This document shows positions 7,790 through 15,422 of a stretch of 24,569 nucleotides of DNA, piece by piece. Position 1 is the first letter of the stretch; the number at the start of each line of letters is the position of its first letter. The DNA comes from an uncultured Bacilli bacterium (lineage in GTDB: Bacteria > Bacillota_I > Bacilli_A > RF39 > UBA660): positions 1 to 24,569 of the forward strand of contig CAKPER010000017.1 in assembly GCA_934149245.1 (NCBI GenBank), in the 5' to 3' direction. The position numbers were made by a program, and so were the translations under genes. The notes beneath the pieces were generated by a model that searched no databases, had not been told where the DNA came from, and saw only the letters and a list, made by a program, of their open reading frames with translations.

Positions 7790-8467
7790 TTAGAAAGCTG
7801 AGGTTACACCAGTTCCATTTGATGAAGAAAATTCTATTTTTCCATAAAATGTATTTGACTTATCAGTTTGATCTTGATTTATCTCATTTATCCAAATAAT
7901 CATATAATATGTATACTCATCATTAGTTTTTAATGTTAAATTATTTACAAAAGAAAGTGGCGTTGATGAAGCTTGATTATCTGCATTTGTTCCTAAAACA
8001 GAATTATTATTATTTTGCTTATCAATTGATGTTATTAATTTCCAACTTAAATTTGGCATTTTAGAAGCTGAATTTTCTGTTAAGGCCGCATCAGTATAAA
8101 AAGAAGCCTTACCATCTACAACTTCCGTAGCTTTACCACCATCATTTTTTATATTTATCTTATAAACTTGACAAATAACATTCTTATTTCCATCCACACA
8201 ACCATTTTTTAAAGCCGTTGCTAGTGGAGAAGAATTAGAAGCACTAACTGATTTTTGCGGAACTAATACTCCTGTATTTTCTTTTTCTGGAAAAATTCTT
8301 TCAACATCTAACGAAAGATTTACTGTTGCCGCTGTTCCATTTATTACATCAGTATTACTTTTTTCAAACAAAAAGTACGCATAAGTTGCTCCCAATACAC
8401 TCATGAAAGTAGTTACTATCAAAACATAGGTTGGCTGAATTAATATATTTTTTAAATTAACTTTCAT
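7790..8467 (-). CDS. Exported TasA/SipW-dependent-type protein, paralogue A
   Basis: This 225-residue protein has one N-terminal hydrophobic segment (about 12-31) ending in GATYAYF at residues 26-32, like the signal of SipW-dependent TasA/camelysin-type proteins. The rest is a Thr/Ser/Asn-rich, strand-rich domain typical of extracellular beta-sandwiches. It is a paralogue of the gene upstream: both have the signal motif at the same residues, a KNxC-x8-C-x2-Y block (C90 and C99 here), and a later hydrophobic strand (YYMIIWINEIN). The two cysteines could form a disulfide outside the cell. Its ATG overlaps the stop of paralogue B (TAATG), and a strong AAGGAGGT site lies inside that gene's last codons. 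No SipW peptidase gene is visible here. Function unknown. Confidence 0.7.
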   Translation of the reverse strand: MKVNLKNILIQPTYVLIVTTFMSVLGATYAYFLFEKSNTDVINGTAATVNLSLDVERIFPEKENTGVLVPQKSVSASNSSPLATALKNGCVDGNKNVICQVYKINIKNDGGKATEVVDGKASFYTDAALTENSASKMPNLSWKLITSIDKQNNNNSVLGTNADNQASSTPLSFVNNLTLKTNDEYTYYMIIWINEINQDQTDKSNTFYGKIEFSSSNGTGVTSAF

Positions 8468-9171
8468 TACGCACTACCTCCTTGAGAACTATCTTCCGAA
8501 CCATCATCTTGAGAAATTGCAGCAGATATACTTCCCTTTATTTCTCCACCATTTCCCATTGAGAAAATAACTGTTGAATTAAAATCTCCTAAATCATATT
8601 TATTTTGACTTTCATTCAAATTACTCAACCATAATAGCAAAATAAAGTTTTTTTCTGTCTTATTTTCTACATTATATTTACTTCCTAGTGACATATCCTC
8701 TTCTGGTAATATCGCTACTGGTCCTTCAGCTATACAATAATTTTTATCTTGAATAGTAGCACATTTATCAGAATTATACTCATCTTGCTCCTCTAAAACC
8801 ATATAACTTAAATTAGATATATTATCAAGCTTTGTATTAATCCTTCCTGAAATAAAAGCCGTATTTTTATCATAATCATATACTTTGATTTGATACGCAG
8901 TACAAGCACCTCTATTATATTGATCTCGACATTTATTTTTTAATCCCTTTAATGCATCATTATCATCCATAGGAATAAACTTAAAATCACTATATAAAGG
9001 TGTTATCGACATACTAAGACTATAAGATGTAGAATTAGTTTTTACACTAGAACTTGGACTAGCAGCCACTGCAACCCAATAAGCATATGTTGTTCCAATA
9101 GTACTCATTCCTAAAACAACAATAGCAATAATTAAATATAAATTTTTATTTTTAGTGATTACTTTTTTCAT
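8467..9171 (-). CDS. Exported TasA/SipW-dependent-type protein, paralogue B
   Basis: This 234-residue paralogue of the next gene has a hydrophobic segment (about 11-31) ending in GTTYAYW at residues 26-32, aligned exactly with GATYAYF of paralogue A. C81 and C90 keep the C-x8-C spacing before a conserved Tyr. A second pair of cysteines (DKCATIQDKNYC) is found only here. The strand FILLLWLSNLN matches YYMIIWINEIN of paralogue A. The C-terminal tail is Ser/Gly/Asp-rich (QDDGSEDSSQGGSA). Those last codons also contain the ribosome binding site of paralogue A. It is the first gene after a strong promoter, so the pair is probably expressed together. Possibly a surface or fibre protein; the TasA relationship is by signal and fold pattern, not clear sequence identity. 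Confidence 0.7.
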   Translation of the reverse strand: MKKVITKNKNLYLIIAIVVLGMSTIGTTYAYWVAVAASPSSSVKTNSTSYSLSMSITPLYSDFKFIPMDDNDALKGLKNKCRDQYNRGACTAYQIKVYDYDKNTAFISGRINTKLDNISNLSYMVLEEQDEYNSDKCATIQDKNYCIAEGPVAILPEEDMSLGSKYNVENKTEKNFILLLWLSNLNESQNKYDLGDFNSTVIFSMGNGGEIKGSISAAISQDDGSEDSSQGGSA

Positions 9172-9195
9172 TTTACCACTCTCTATTCTAGATAT

Positions 9196-9224
9196 ATAAT
9201 ATCAAAAAACATGGTAAAATGCAA
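9196..9224 (-). promoter_or_regulatory. Promoter of the TasA-like gene pair
   Basis: On the minus strand, -35 TTGCAT (9224-9219) and -10 TATTAT (9201-9196) are 17 bp apart, in the 59-bp gap before paralogue B. This is one of the clearest promoters in the window. Confidence 0.6.
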
Positions 9225-9230
9225 CACTAT

Positions 9231-10076
9231 CTACAACTCTTCACTCAACATTTTAGAAAGACCCACAACATCATAGCCTTTTCCTCTAATATAATCAACA
9301 ATTATTCCTAACTCTGTTGTACTATCATTATCCATTTCCATTAAAATTATACTACCACTTGCTAAACTTTTTTTAACTTCACTATAAGGATCGTTTTTAA
9401 CTATTATATTAGGAAGAATTGTATATAAATTATTTTCACTACACAAATTTAATACTTTTTCATTCTTATATTTTGTTAAACAATATATAGCTTCATTATC
9501 AGTTATTCTACTAATTAAATTATTAGCAAATAAAATATTATCAGGACTATATTCGCCATCACTACCATAATTATAAAACTCACTATTAGTCATTTTAGTA
9601 ATATTAGTAGAATTATCCACTAAATAATCATAAGTAACAAAATAATTAATCATTACATCTTTACTTATAGATAAATCTTCTACTTTTTTTAAATATTTCT
9701 TATTATCTAAAATAAAGACAATACTCACCATATTTCTCTCTTTATTACCACCTATTATATATTTATTTTGATTATGAGACATATTAATTTTAGGAACTAT
9801 CTTATCATACTTAATTAAATTTTCATCAAAAATTCCCTTTTCTTTCATTTGTTTATAGCTTTTCTCAATATTAACTTTTTTACCATTTATACCTGGTTTT
9901 ATCGTATCACCACTAATAATACCATTTATAGCGTTCACTTTATAATTATCTGATACCTGTTCCAATTCTATCATTAACTTATCATTTTCCCTTATAACCT
10001 CAACTACTTTATCTGTATAGAAAAAACTAAATAAAATTAAGGTTAATAGCCCTGTAAATTTAATTATTCTTTTCAC
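9231..10076 (-). CDS. Degenerate NodB-like polysaccharide deacetylase domain protein, membrane-anchored
   Basis: This 281-residue protein has an N-terminal hydrophobic anchor (about 5-21). Residues about 115-281 follow the order of a NodB-type deacetylase. VSIVFILDN replaces the usual TFDDGP. A YGSDGEYSP segment stands where H(S/T)xxH is expected. GSIILMEMDND near residue 241 replaces GSIVLxHD, followed by the typical end GKGYDVVGLSKML. Metal-binding Asp and His residues are missing at every motif, so catalysis is unlikely; it may bind wall glycans or hold another protein. The start is GTG, preceded by AGGTGATGAT. It lies between radC and the TasA-like pair, with no obvious promoter. Family assignment rests on motif order and the C-terminal strand, so moderate confidence. 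Confidence 0.6.
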   Translation of the reverse strand: MKRIIKFTGLLTLILFSFFYTDKVVEVIRENDKLMIELEQVSDNYKVNAINGIISGDTIKPGINGKKVNIEKSYKQMKEKGIFDENLIKYDKIVPKINMSHNQNKYIIGGNKERNMVSIVFILDNKKYLKKVEDLSISKDVMINYFVTYDYLVDNSTNITKMTNSEFYNYGSDGEYSPDNILFANNLISRITDNEAIYCLTKYKNEKVLNLCSENNLYTILPNIIVKNDPYSEVKKSLASGSIILMEMDNDSTTELGIIVDYIRGKGYDVVGLSKMLSEEL

Positions 10077-10115
10077 ATCATCACCTACATTAAATGATAT
10101 GAATATATATTTTTT

Positions 10116-10853
10116 TTATGTATTTAGAACATTATTATCCTGATAAAAACTATAATATTGATTATTCCCTATTATTATGTGATCAATTAAATATATAGCA
10201 TGAATTTTTGCTATATTATCTAAATTTTTAGTTATTTGAATATCTTCTCTACTTGGAGTAGGATCTCCACTAGGATGATTATGAATACAAATAATATAAC
10301 TTGCTGAAAGCAAATAAGCATATTTAAATATTTCCCTAGGATGTGCTATCGAAGAATTGATACTACCAATAAACAATCTTTTTTTATCTATATATTTTTT
10401 CTTATTATCTAAATAAAGACAATAAAACTCTTCTTGTTTTTTATCTCTAAATAAATAAGAAAAATAATTAATTATATTTTGGGGATTAGTACAACTAATC
10501 ATATTCTTAGCAACTGGTTCTTCATTAATTCTCTTAGCAAGCTCTATTATAGCCAATAATTCTATAGCTTTTACCTTTCCAATACCTTTTATACTAGTCA
10601 AAGTTTTTAAACTCATACTCTTTAAATTATTTAATTCTTGACAAAATTTAAGTAGATTTATACTTAATTCTTTAACTGAAATATTTTTAGTACCCGTCTT
10701 TAATATTATCATTAACAATTCCTCATTACTCAAATTATTAGCACCATATAATTCTAGCCTTTCTCGAGGTCTTTCTGACGTTGGTATATCCTTAAATTTA
10801 ATTACAATTCCCCCTTTCTTCTCTATAATAGCAAACTTCTCATTTTTATACAA
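10116..10853 (-). CDS. radC: RadC family JAMM/MPN+ domain protein
   Basis: RadC homologues combine a helix-hairpin-helix (about residues 84-100, SIKGIGKVKA) with a JAMM metalloprotease-like domain. Seen here are a Glu in QEEFYCLYLD, H191 and H193 in HNHPSGDPTPSRED, and D204, the full zinc motif. Despite the name, a direct role in DNA repair is doubtful; related proteins are frequent on mobile elements and in competence regulons. The listed frame opens with TTG at 10853, but this start is doubtful because GGTGAT abuts it. Homologues begin at xIKxxPxxERPRERL, which fits an ATT at 10802 placed 7 nt after AAAGGGGG and giving 228 residues. The real start is probably that rare AUU codon. A 6-codon frame (10843-10823) precedes it. 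Confidence 0.93.
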   Translation of the reverse strand: MYKNEKFAIIEKKGGIVIKFKDIPTSERPRERLELYGANNLSNEELLMIILKTGTKNISVKELSINLLKFCQELNNLKSMSLKTLTSIKGIGKVKAIELLAIIELAKRINEEPVAKNMISCTNPQNIINYFSYLFRDKKQEEFYCLYLDNKKKYIDKKRLFIGSINSSIAHPREIFKYAYLLSASYIICIHNHPSGDPTPSREDIQITKNLDNIAKIHAIYLIDHIIIGNNQYYSFYQDNNVLNT

Positions 10854-10881
10854 ATCACCAAAATAATATTTTAAGCTTATT

Positions 10882-10943
10882 AAATAAAATAAAAAATAAA
10901 AATAAGCCTCTAAATCTTGTTAAATTTTAAATTTAGAAGCTTA
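10882..10943 (-). terminator. Rho-independent terminator of tyrS
   Basis: On the minus strand a 13-bp stem, TAAGCTTCTAAAT (10943-10931) with ATTTAGAGGCTTA (10915-10903) and one G-U pair, is followed by a long T-rich tract (TTTTTATTTTTTATTTTATTT). It begins 15 bp after the tyrS stop codon. Confidence 0.8.
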
Positions 10944-10957
10944 CTATAAATTATTTC

Positions 10958-12184
10958 TTATTTTTGACCTATATAATAGTTTTTCTTTCCTCTTTTAATA
11001 ATAATATATTTTTTTTCAATAAAATCATCATCACTTAAATTATAATCTAATTCTGAAATTTTTTGTCCATTTACTTTAATAGCATTTCCAAGGATAAACT
11101 CTCTAGCCTCACGCTTACTCTTAGCAGCATTAACCTCTATTAATAAATCAACTAAATTATCACTAGTAACTTTATTAATTTTATTTCCCTTAAAAATTTC
11201 TTCTATCTCACTTGCTGTTAAACTTTTAAATTCTTCAGTAAATAAAACCTCTGATAAATGAAGTGCTTTTTCATATTCCTCTTTTCCGTGAAGATCAGTA
11301 ATTATCTCTCTAGCTAATGTCTTATGTGCCTCTCTTAATTCAGGATGTTCTTTATTACTAATTTCTAATTTTTCAATCTCATCACGTGTTAAAAAAGTAA
11401 ATATCTTTAAATAATCTATAACCATCTCATCTTCAACATTTACTAAATATTGATACATTTCATAGCTAGAAGTTTTATTTAAATCCAGCCATATAGCATT
11501 ACCTTCACTCTTACCAAATTTTTTACCAGACTTATCAGTAACTAAAGGCATTGTAAAGCCATATGCTTCATTCCCAGTAATTTTTCTAATTAAATCTATT
11601 CCTGTTGTAATATTACCCCATTGATCAGAACCTGCTGCTTGTAAAACACAATTTTTATTTTGATATAATCTTAAAAAATCATAGCCTTGAATTAAAGTAT
11701 AAGAAAATTCAGCATAAGTTATTCCAGATTCTAATCTTCTTCTAATAATATCTTTATTTAGCATATAATTAACATTAATATATTTACCAACATCACGAAG
11801 AAAATCTAAAAATTCATAGCCACAAAACCAATCATAATTATTTACTATTTCTACATTACCATTAAATATTCCTTCAACCTGCCTCTTTATTCCTTCCAAA
11901 TTATGATTAAGGGTCTCTTTTTTTATTATTTCTCTTTCAGAAGTTGGACGAGGATCGCCTATAAGTCCCGTTGCACCCCCTACTAATAATATAGGATGAT
12001 GTCCTGCACGAGCAAGTCTTTTAGCAGTTACAAGTGATGAATAATGTCCTAAATGCAAACTATCTGCTGTAGGATCAGTTCCCCAATAAAAGTTTATTTT
12101 TTCTTCATTTAATTTTTTTTCAAGTTCTGGACTACTAATATCCTTAATAAGTCCTCTCCATTTTAATTCTTCAAATAAATTCAT
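10958..12184 (-). CDS. tyrS: Tyrosyl-tRNA synthetase
   Basis: This 408-residue class I synthetase charges tRNA-Tyr with tyrosine. The HIGH-type motif is HLGH at residues 44-47, the KMSKS-type motif is KFGKS, and a C-terminal S4 RNA-binding domain starts near SKREAREFILGNAIKVNG. The sequence is of the bacterial TyrS (Bacillus) type and full length. I start at the ATG at 12184, after GGAAGAGATATT, giving the usual MNLFEELKWRG. An upstream frame reaching 12241 lies inside the T-box terminator and is not coding. Transcription is controlled by the T-box upstream and ends at a strong hairpin, so tyrS is monocistronic. Confidence 0.97.
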   Translation of the reverse strand: MNLFEELKWRGLIKDISSPELEKKLNEEKINFYWGTDPTADSLHLGHYSSLVTAKRLARAGHHPILLVGGATGLIGDPRPTSEREIIKKETLNHNLEGIKRQVEGIFNGNVEIVNNYDWFCGYEFLDFLRDVGKYINVNYMLNKDIIRRRLESGITYAEFSYTLIQGYDFLRLYQNKNCVLQAAGSDQWGNITTGIDLIRKITGNEAYGFTMPLVTDKSGKKFGKSEGNAIWLDLNKTSSYEMYQYLVNVEDEMVIDYLKIFTFLTRDEIEKLEISNKEHPELREAHKTLAREIITDLHGKEEYEKALHLSEVLFTEEFKSLTASEIEEIFKGNKINKVTSDNLVDLLIEVNAAKSKREAREFILGNAIKVNGQKISELDYNLSDDDFIEKKYIIIKRGKKNYYIGQK

Positions 12185-12205
12185 AATATCTCTTCCTTTC
12201 CTAAT

Positions 12206-12250
12206 AAAAAAAGATGATACCCAAAAGGAGTGCTTTTGCACGGTACCATC
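12206..12250 (-). terminator. T-box regulatory terminator
   Basis: A 9-bp stem, GATGGTACC with GGTATCATC (one mismatch at the fifth base), encloses a small GTGC-AAAA-GCAC hairpin and is followed by seven T residues. Its 5' arm is shared with the T-box antiterminator, so the two structures exclude each other. Confidence 0.85.
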
Positions 12251-12404
12251 CTTAATTTAACTTACTTCGATAACGGCTTTTAAACCGATTAGCTAAAAAT
12301 ATGTAATTCATTATTAAATATATGTTAGTTTACACCTACCACTAACTCTCTTTATTTATATTTTTAATAACTACTTCTTTATTTTTAATACTAATTACAT
12401 CTGA
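12206..12404 (-). promoter_or_regulatory. Tyrosine T-box riboswitch leader of tyrS
   Basis: The minus-strand leader has the hallmarks of a T-box. AAGGATGGTACCGTGC carries the TGG-ACC antiterminator element that pairs with the tRNA acceptor end. It overlaps a terminator: GATGGTACC (12250-12242) pairs with GGTATCATC (12221-12213), followed by a T run. Upstream is a long stem I with an AGTA strand and a facing GAATTACA, consistent with loop E and a UAC (tyrosine) specifier followed by A. Stem I base is ATGTAATT with AATTACAT. Uncharged tRNA-Tyr would stabilise antitermination and allow tyrS transcription. The specifier register is inferred; the T-box itself is clear. Confidence 0.9.
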
Positions 12405-12413
12405 TATAAATAT

Positions 12414-12422
12414 ATTTTAACA
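12414..12422 (-). promoter_or_regulatory. Probable extended -10 promoter for the tyrS T-box transcript
   Basis: TGTTAAAAT on the minus strand gives an extended -10 (TGT before TAAAAT, 12419-12414) about 10 bp before the T-box. No convincing -35 is visible, so this is a tentative call. Confidence 0.35.
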
Positions 12423-12464
12423 TATTTATAAAACTTTTAGTTATCTTTAACTAATAGATAATTT

Positions 12465-13346
12465 TTAAGGGTTCGAATTTTCTACTTCATTACTTTCAGA
12501 TTCATTTTTATTTTGATTATTCTGTTCCATATTAGTATCATCCACTACATTTTCATTCGTTGTAGGCTTGTTATTATCACTAGTATTATCACTACTACTA
12601 GCTTGAACATTATCATTATTTTCTTTAGAAGTATCATCTTGTTTCGTTATATTTTCCTTATTATCTTTTAGCTCTACATAATCACCAGAATCCAAATATA
12701 TCAATCCAGTTTTATTATCCATTTTATCTTTTATAGCATTATATTTATTAAGCTTATCTATTTTAGTTAATGTAATATATATCATATTGCCATCATCCAT
12801 ATATAACAAAAATCTTTTATCATCAACACTAACAGGACTATACTCTAACTGTGATATTTGTCTTAATATATTATCATTAACGCCACTAAACTTTTTAATA
12901 AAATAATTAAATACTTTATCACTTATATTATTATTTAATACAGGAACATCTGTTATATTATCTTTATTCTCTATTATCTTACCACTAGACAAAATCACTC
13001 TTTGCCCGTTATTAGTAAGAGCTAAAGCTTTATATTCTTCTACTTTTATATCAATTACATTACCTAACTTCTTAGATATTTTTATATTATTTATGTAATC
13101 ACTTTTACTAAGATTTCTTTTTATTTCACTAGTAGATGTTAGAAGAAAAGAAGGATAATTACTTAATTTAGCTAATTCAATTACTGTCTCATCATCAAGT
13201 ATCTTATTGCCACTAATATAAATATTTTTTATAGGCATCTGCAAAACATAATATATAACTGCTAAAAATATTAATATTATTGACAAAAATATTAATATAT
13301 TTTTTATTTTTAATCTAACTTTCCTCTTTTTCTTCTTTTTAGCCAC
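12465..13346 (-). CDS. ftsQ: Cell division protein FtsQ/DivIB
   Basis: This 293-residue bitopic protein has a Lys/Arg-rich cytoplasmic start (KKKKKRKVR), one membrane segment (about 16-36) and an external POTRA domain beginning IKNIYISGNKIL (about 38-106). A beta domain follows. In Firmicutes DivIB works with FtsL and DivIC to regulate septal peptidoglycan synthesis. The last 65 residues or so form a low-complexity Asn/Asp/Ser/Glu/Thr tail, probably unstructured in the wall zone. The start is GTG at 13346, preceded by AGGTGATTATA; an in-frame GTG at 13355 overlaps that site and directly follows the murB stop. Its place after murG-murB matches the Bacillus order murG-murB-divIB. ftsA and ftsZ do not follow here. 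Confidence 0.88.
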   Translation of the reverse strand: MAKKKKKRKVRLKIKNILIFLSIILIFLAVIYYVLQMPIKNIYISGNKILDDETVIELAKLSNYPSFLLTSTSEIKRNLSKSDYINNIKISKKLGNVIDIKVEEYKALALTNNGQRVILSSGKIIENKDNITDVPVLNNNISDKVFNYFIKKFSGVNDNILRQISQLEYSPVSVDDKRFLLYMDDGNMIYITLTKIDKLNKYNAIKDKMDNKTGLIYLDSGDYVELKDNKENITKQDDTSKENNDNVQASSSDNTSDNNKPTTNENVVDDTNMEQNNQNKNESESNEVENSNP

Positions 13347-13355
13347 TATAATCAC

Positions 13356-14246
13356 CTAATCTATAATTATTTGTTCTAATACTAGTTCAACATTATATTT
13401 TTCTTTTACTAACCGTCTTATTTTATTTATTAAATCTACTATATCTTGCCCAGTAGCATTTTTAAAATTAACAATAAAGTTAGCATGCTTTAAGCTTACC
13501 ATAGCGCCCCCTAATTTGTATCCTTTTAAACCACAATCCTCAATTAATTTACCAGCATACATTCCCTCAGGATTTCTAAAAACAGAACCTGCTGATGGAT
13601 ATTTTAAAGGTTGAGATTTAATTCTTCTAATTCTTCTATTACTAATTAATTCCAATATTTCTTTTTTTTCTCCCACCATAAGATTACACTTACAAGATAT
13701 AATTATATAGTTATGGTTATGTTTAAAAAATGATTCACGATACCCAAAAGAACATTCACTATTAGTCATAGTGACTATCTCATTATCAGGAGTTAAAACC
13801 TCTACTGACTCTACTACCTCAGATAGAGAGTGTGTATAAGCACCAGCATTCATCGCAACTGATGCTCCAATTTCTCCTGGAATACCACTAGCAAATTCTA
13901 AACCAGATAGCCCTATTAGAGCTGTTGAAGTTGCTAACTTTATAAGGGAACAACCAGCCTCAGCCTCAATCCTATCATCTTTTATAATATATTTATTTAA
14001 TTTATCTAATTTTATAATTACTCCATCATATACTTTATTTTTAAATATTACATTACTTCCATTTCCCAGTACAAGAAACTTTTCCTTAGTCTCTTTTAAA
14101 AACTTTACTAATTTTATTAGTTCTTCCTTGGAATTAACAAATACTAAATAATTAACTAAAACATCTAATTTGTAAGTGTTATAGTGTTTTAAAGAAACAT
14201 CTTTATAATATTCAATTTTACTACTCTTAATAAAATTTTCTATCAT
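13356..14246 (-). CDS. murB: UDP-N-acetylenolpyruvoylglucosamine reductase
   Basis: This 296-residue cytoplasmic flavoenzyme uses NADPH to reduce UDP-GlcNAc-enolpyruvate to UDP-MurNAc, the second committed step of peptidoglycan precursor synthesis. The FAD-binding part contains GNGSNVIF. GLSGLEFASGIPGEIGASVAMNAG is typical and begins near residue 113. SAGSVFRNP carries the serine that donates the proton, and the shape is of the type II (Gram-positive) class. Its ATG lies inside the end of murG (20-bp overlap), with AAAGGAAATG upstream, so the two are translationally coupled. ftsQ follows directly. Confidence 0.97.
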   Translation of the reverse strand: MIENFIKSSKIEYYKDVSLKHYNTYKLDVLVNYLVFVNSKEELIKLVKFLKETKEKFLVLGNGSNVIFKNKVYDGVIIKLDKLNKYIIKDDRIEAEAGCSLIKLATSTALIGLSGLEFASGIPGEIGASVAMNAGAYTHSLSEVVESVEVLTPDNEIVTMTNSECSFGYRESFFKHNHNYIIISCKCNLMVGEKKEILELISNRRIRRIKSQPLKYPSAGSVFRNPEGMYAGKLIEDCGLKGYKLGGAMVSLKHANFIVNFKNATGQDIVDLINKIRRLVKEKYNVELVLEQIIID

Positions 14247-15321
14247 TAGAAATCATTTCCTTTAAAATATTGTATATTCTACTAGAAGAATCAGAAATAC
14301 CAAATTTCTTAACATTTTCTTTTATTTCATTATATTTATCATCATCATCCAAAATATCATCTATTTGTTTTATAAAATTATGTTTAGTAAGGGAAGCTTC
14401 TTCTAACATTAAAGCAGCATCTTTTTCTACTAAATCATTAGCATTTTTAAATTGATGATTATCTGTAACGTGAGGACTTGGTATAAATATTGTAGGAATT
14501 CCTAAAGCTGTTATTTCCGATATTGTAGAAGCTCCTGCTCTAGAAACCATCAAATCTACTACTTTCATAACAGATGGTAAGTTTTCAATAAAGGGAAAGA
14601 CCTTAACATTAGGAGGAAAAACTCTTGATTTTATTTTCTCATAATAATTTTTTCCTGATATATATATTACTTGATAGCTTTTATTTCTAAAGCCATAAAT
14701 ATACTCTATCATCTTTTCATTTATAATTTTACTTCCTTGGCTTCCCATAACTATCAAAACAGTTTTCTTATCTTTATCTAACCCTAAATCTTCTAAATTA
14801 GCCTTAGGTGTTTTTAAAGCTTGTTCACTACAAGGATTTCCTGTTAACTCTACTTTTTGAGGAGGAAAATTGGCCATAACAGACTCAAAACACACACCAA
14901 TTTTATCAGCATATTTACTTAAGTATCTATTAGCCAAACCAACAACAGAATTTTGTTCATGAATAAATGTTTTACACCCTAATTTTTTACCAGCCCAAAT
15001 TACAGGGCCTGTCACGTATCCACCAGCACCTATTACAACATCTGGTTTAAACTCCTTTATTACCTTCAAACATTTTCTTCTAGCCTTAAAAAATTTTACT
15101 AATGTTTTTATATTTTCTGGACTTAACTTTCTAACAAAACCTTCTATTTCAATTCCTACATAAGGAATATCCAAATTAGGAATTAAATCTTTTTCCATTC
15201 TATCAGTTGTTCCAATATATAAAAATTCACTATCTGCCTCTTCTTGTTTTATTTTTCTTAATATTGCTAAAGCAGGATATATATGTCCTCCTGTTCCTCC
15301 GGCACTTATTACTACACGCAT
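14227..15321 (-). CDS. murG: UDP-GlcNAc:lipid I GlcNAc transferase MurG
   Basis: This 364-residue peripheral membrane GT-B glycosyltransferase adds GlcNAc to lipid I to make lipid II on the inner face of the membrane. The N-terminal G-loop AGGTGGHIYPALAI is perfect, GAGGYVTGPVIW is the second glycine loop, and the donor-site motif near ISRAGASTISE-type sequence reads VSRAGASTISEI. Length is normal. I start at the ATG at 15321, which has AGAGGTGATGCT before it; a frame continuing 20 codons upstream covers the promoter. The end overlaps murB. murG has its own promoter signals in the 101-bp gap behind the prepilin peptidase gene, though read-through from pilC-pilD is possible. Confidence 0.97.
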   Translation of the reverse strand: MRVVISAGGTGGHIYPALAILRKIKQEEADSEFLYIGTTDRMEKDLIPNLDIPYVGIEIEGFVRKLSPENIKTLVKFFKARRKCLKVIKEFKPDVVIGAGGYVTGPVIWAGKKLGCKTFIHEQNSVVGLANRYLSKYADKIGVCFESVMANFPPQKVELTGNPCSEQALKTPKANLEDLGLDKDKKTVLIVMGSQGSKIINEKMIEYIYGFRNKSYQVIYISGKNYYEKIKSRVFPPNVKVFPFIENLPSVMKVVDLMVSRAGASTISEITALGIPTIFIPSPHVTDNHQFKNANDLVEKDAALMLEEASLTKHNFIKQIDDILDDDDKYNEIKENVKKFGISDSSSRIYNILKEMISNDRKFY

Positions 15322-15343
15322 AGCATCACCTCTTGTAAATGTT

Positions 15344-15416
15344 ATTATATCATGTTTTTTTATAAAAGTAATTAAATACATTATAATTATACATTTTTAA
15401 TTTTCTTTTATGTCAA
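15344..15416 (-). promoter_or_regulatory. Two candidate promoters upstream of murG
   Basis: The proximal one is an extended -10, TGATATAAT (TATAAT at 15349-15344), close to the gene. The distal one has a perfect TTGACA (15416-15411) and TATAAT (15391-15386), but the spacing is 19 bp, longer than the optimal 17. Either could drive murG-murB-ftsQ. Confidence 0.45.
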
Positions 15417-15422
15417 AACTTG

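Noticed and set aside
14270..14455. Plus-strand frame of 61 codons inside murG
   Set aside because: Antisense shadow of the murG C-terminus, with no ribosome binding site or family resemblance.
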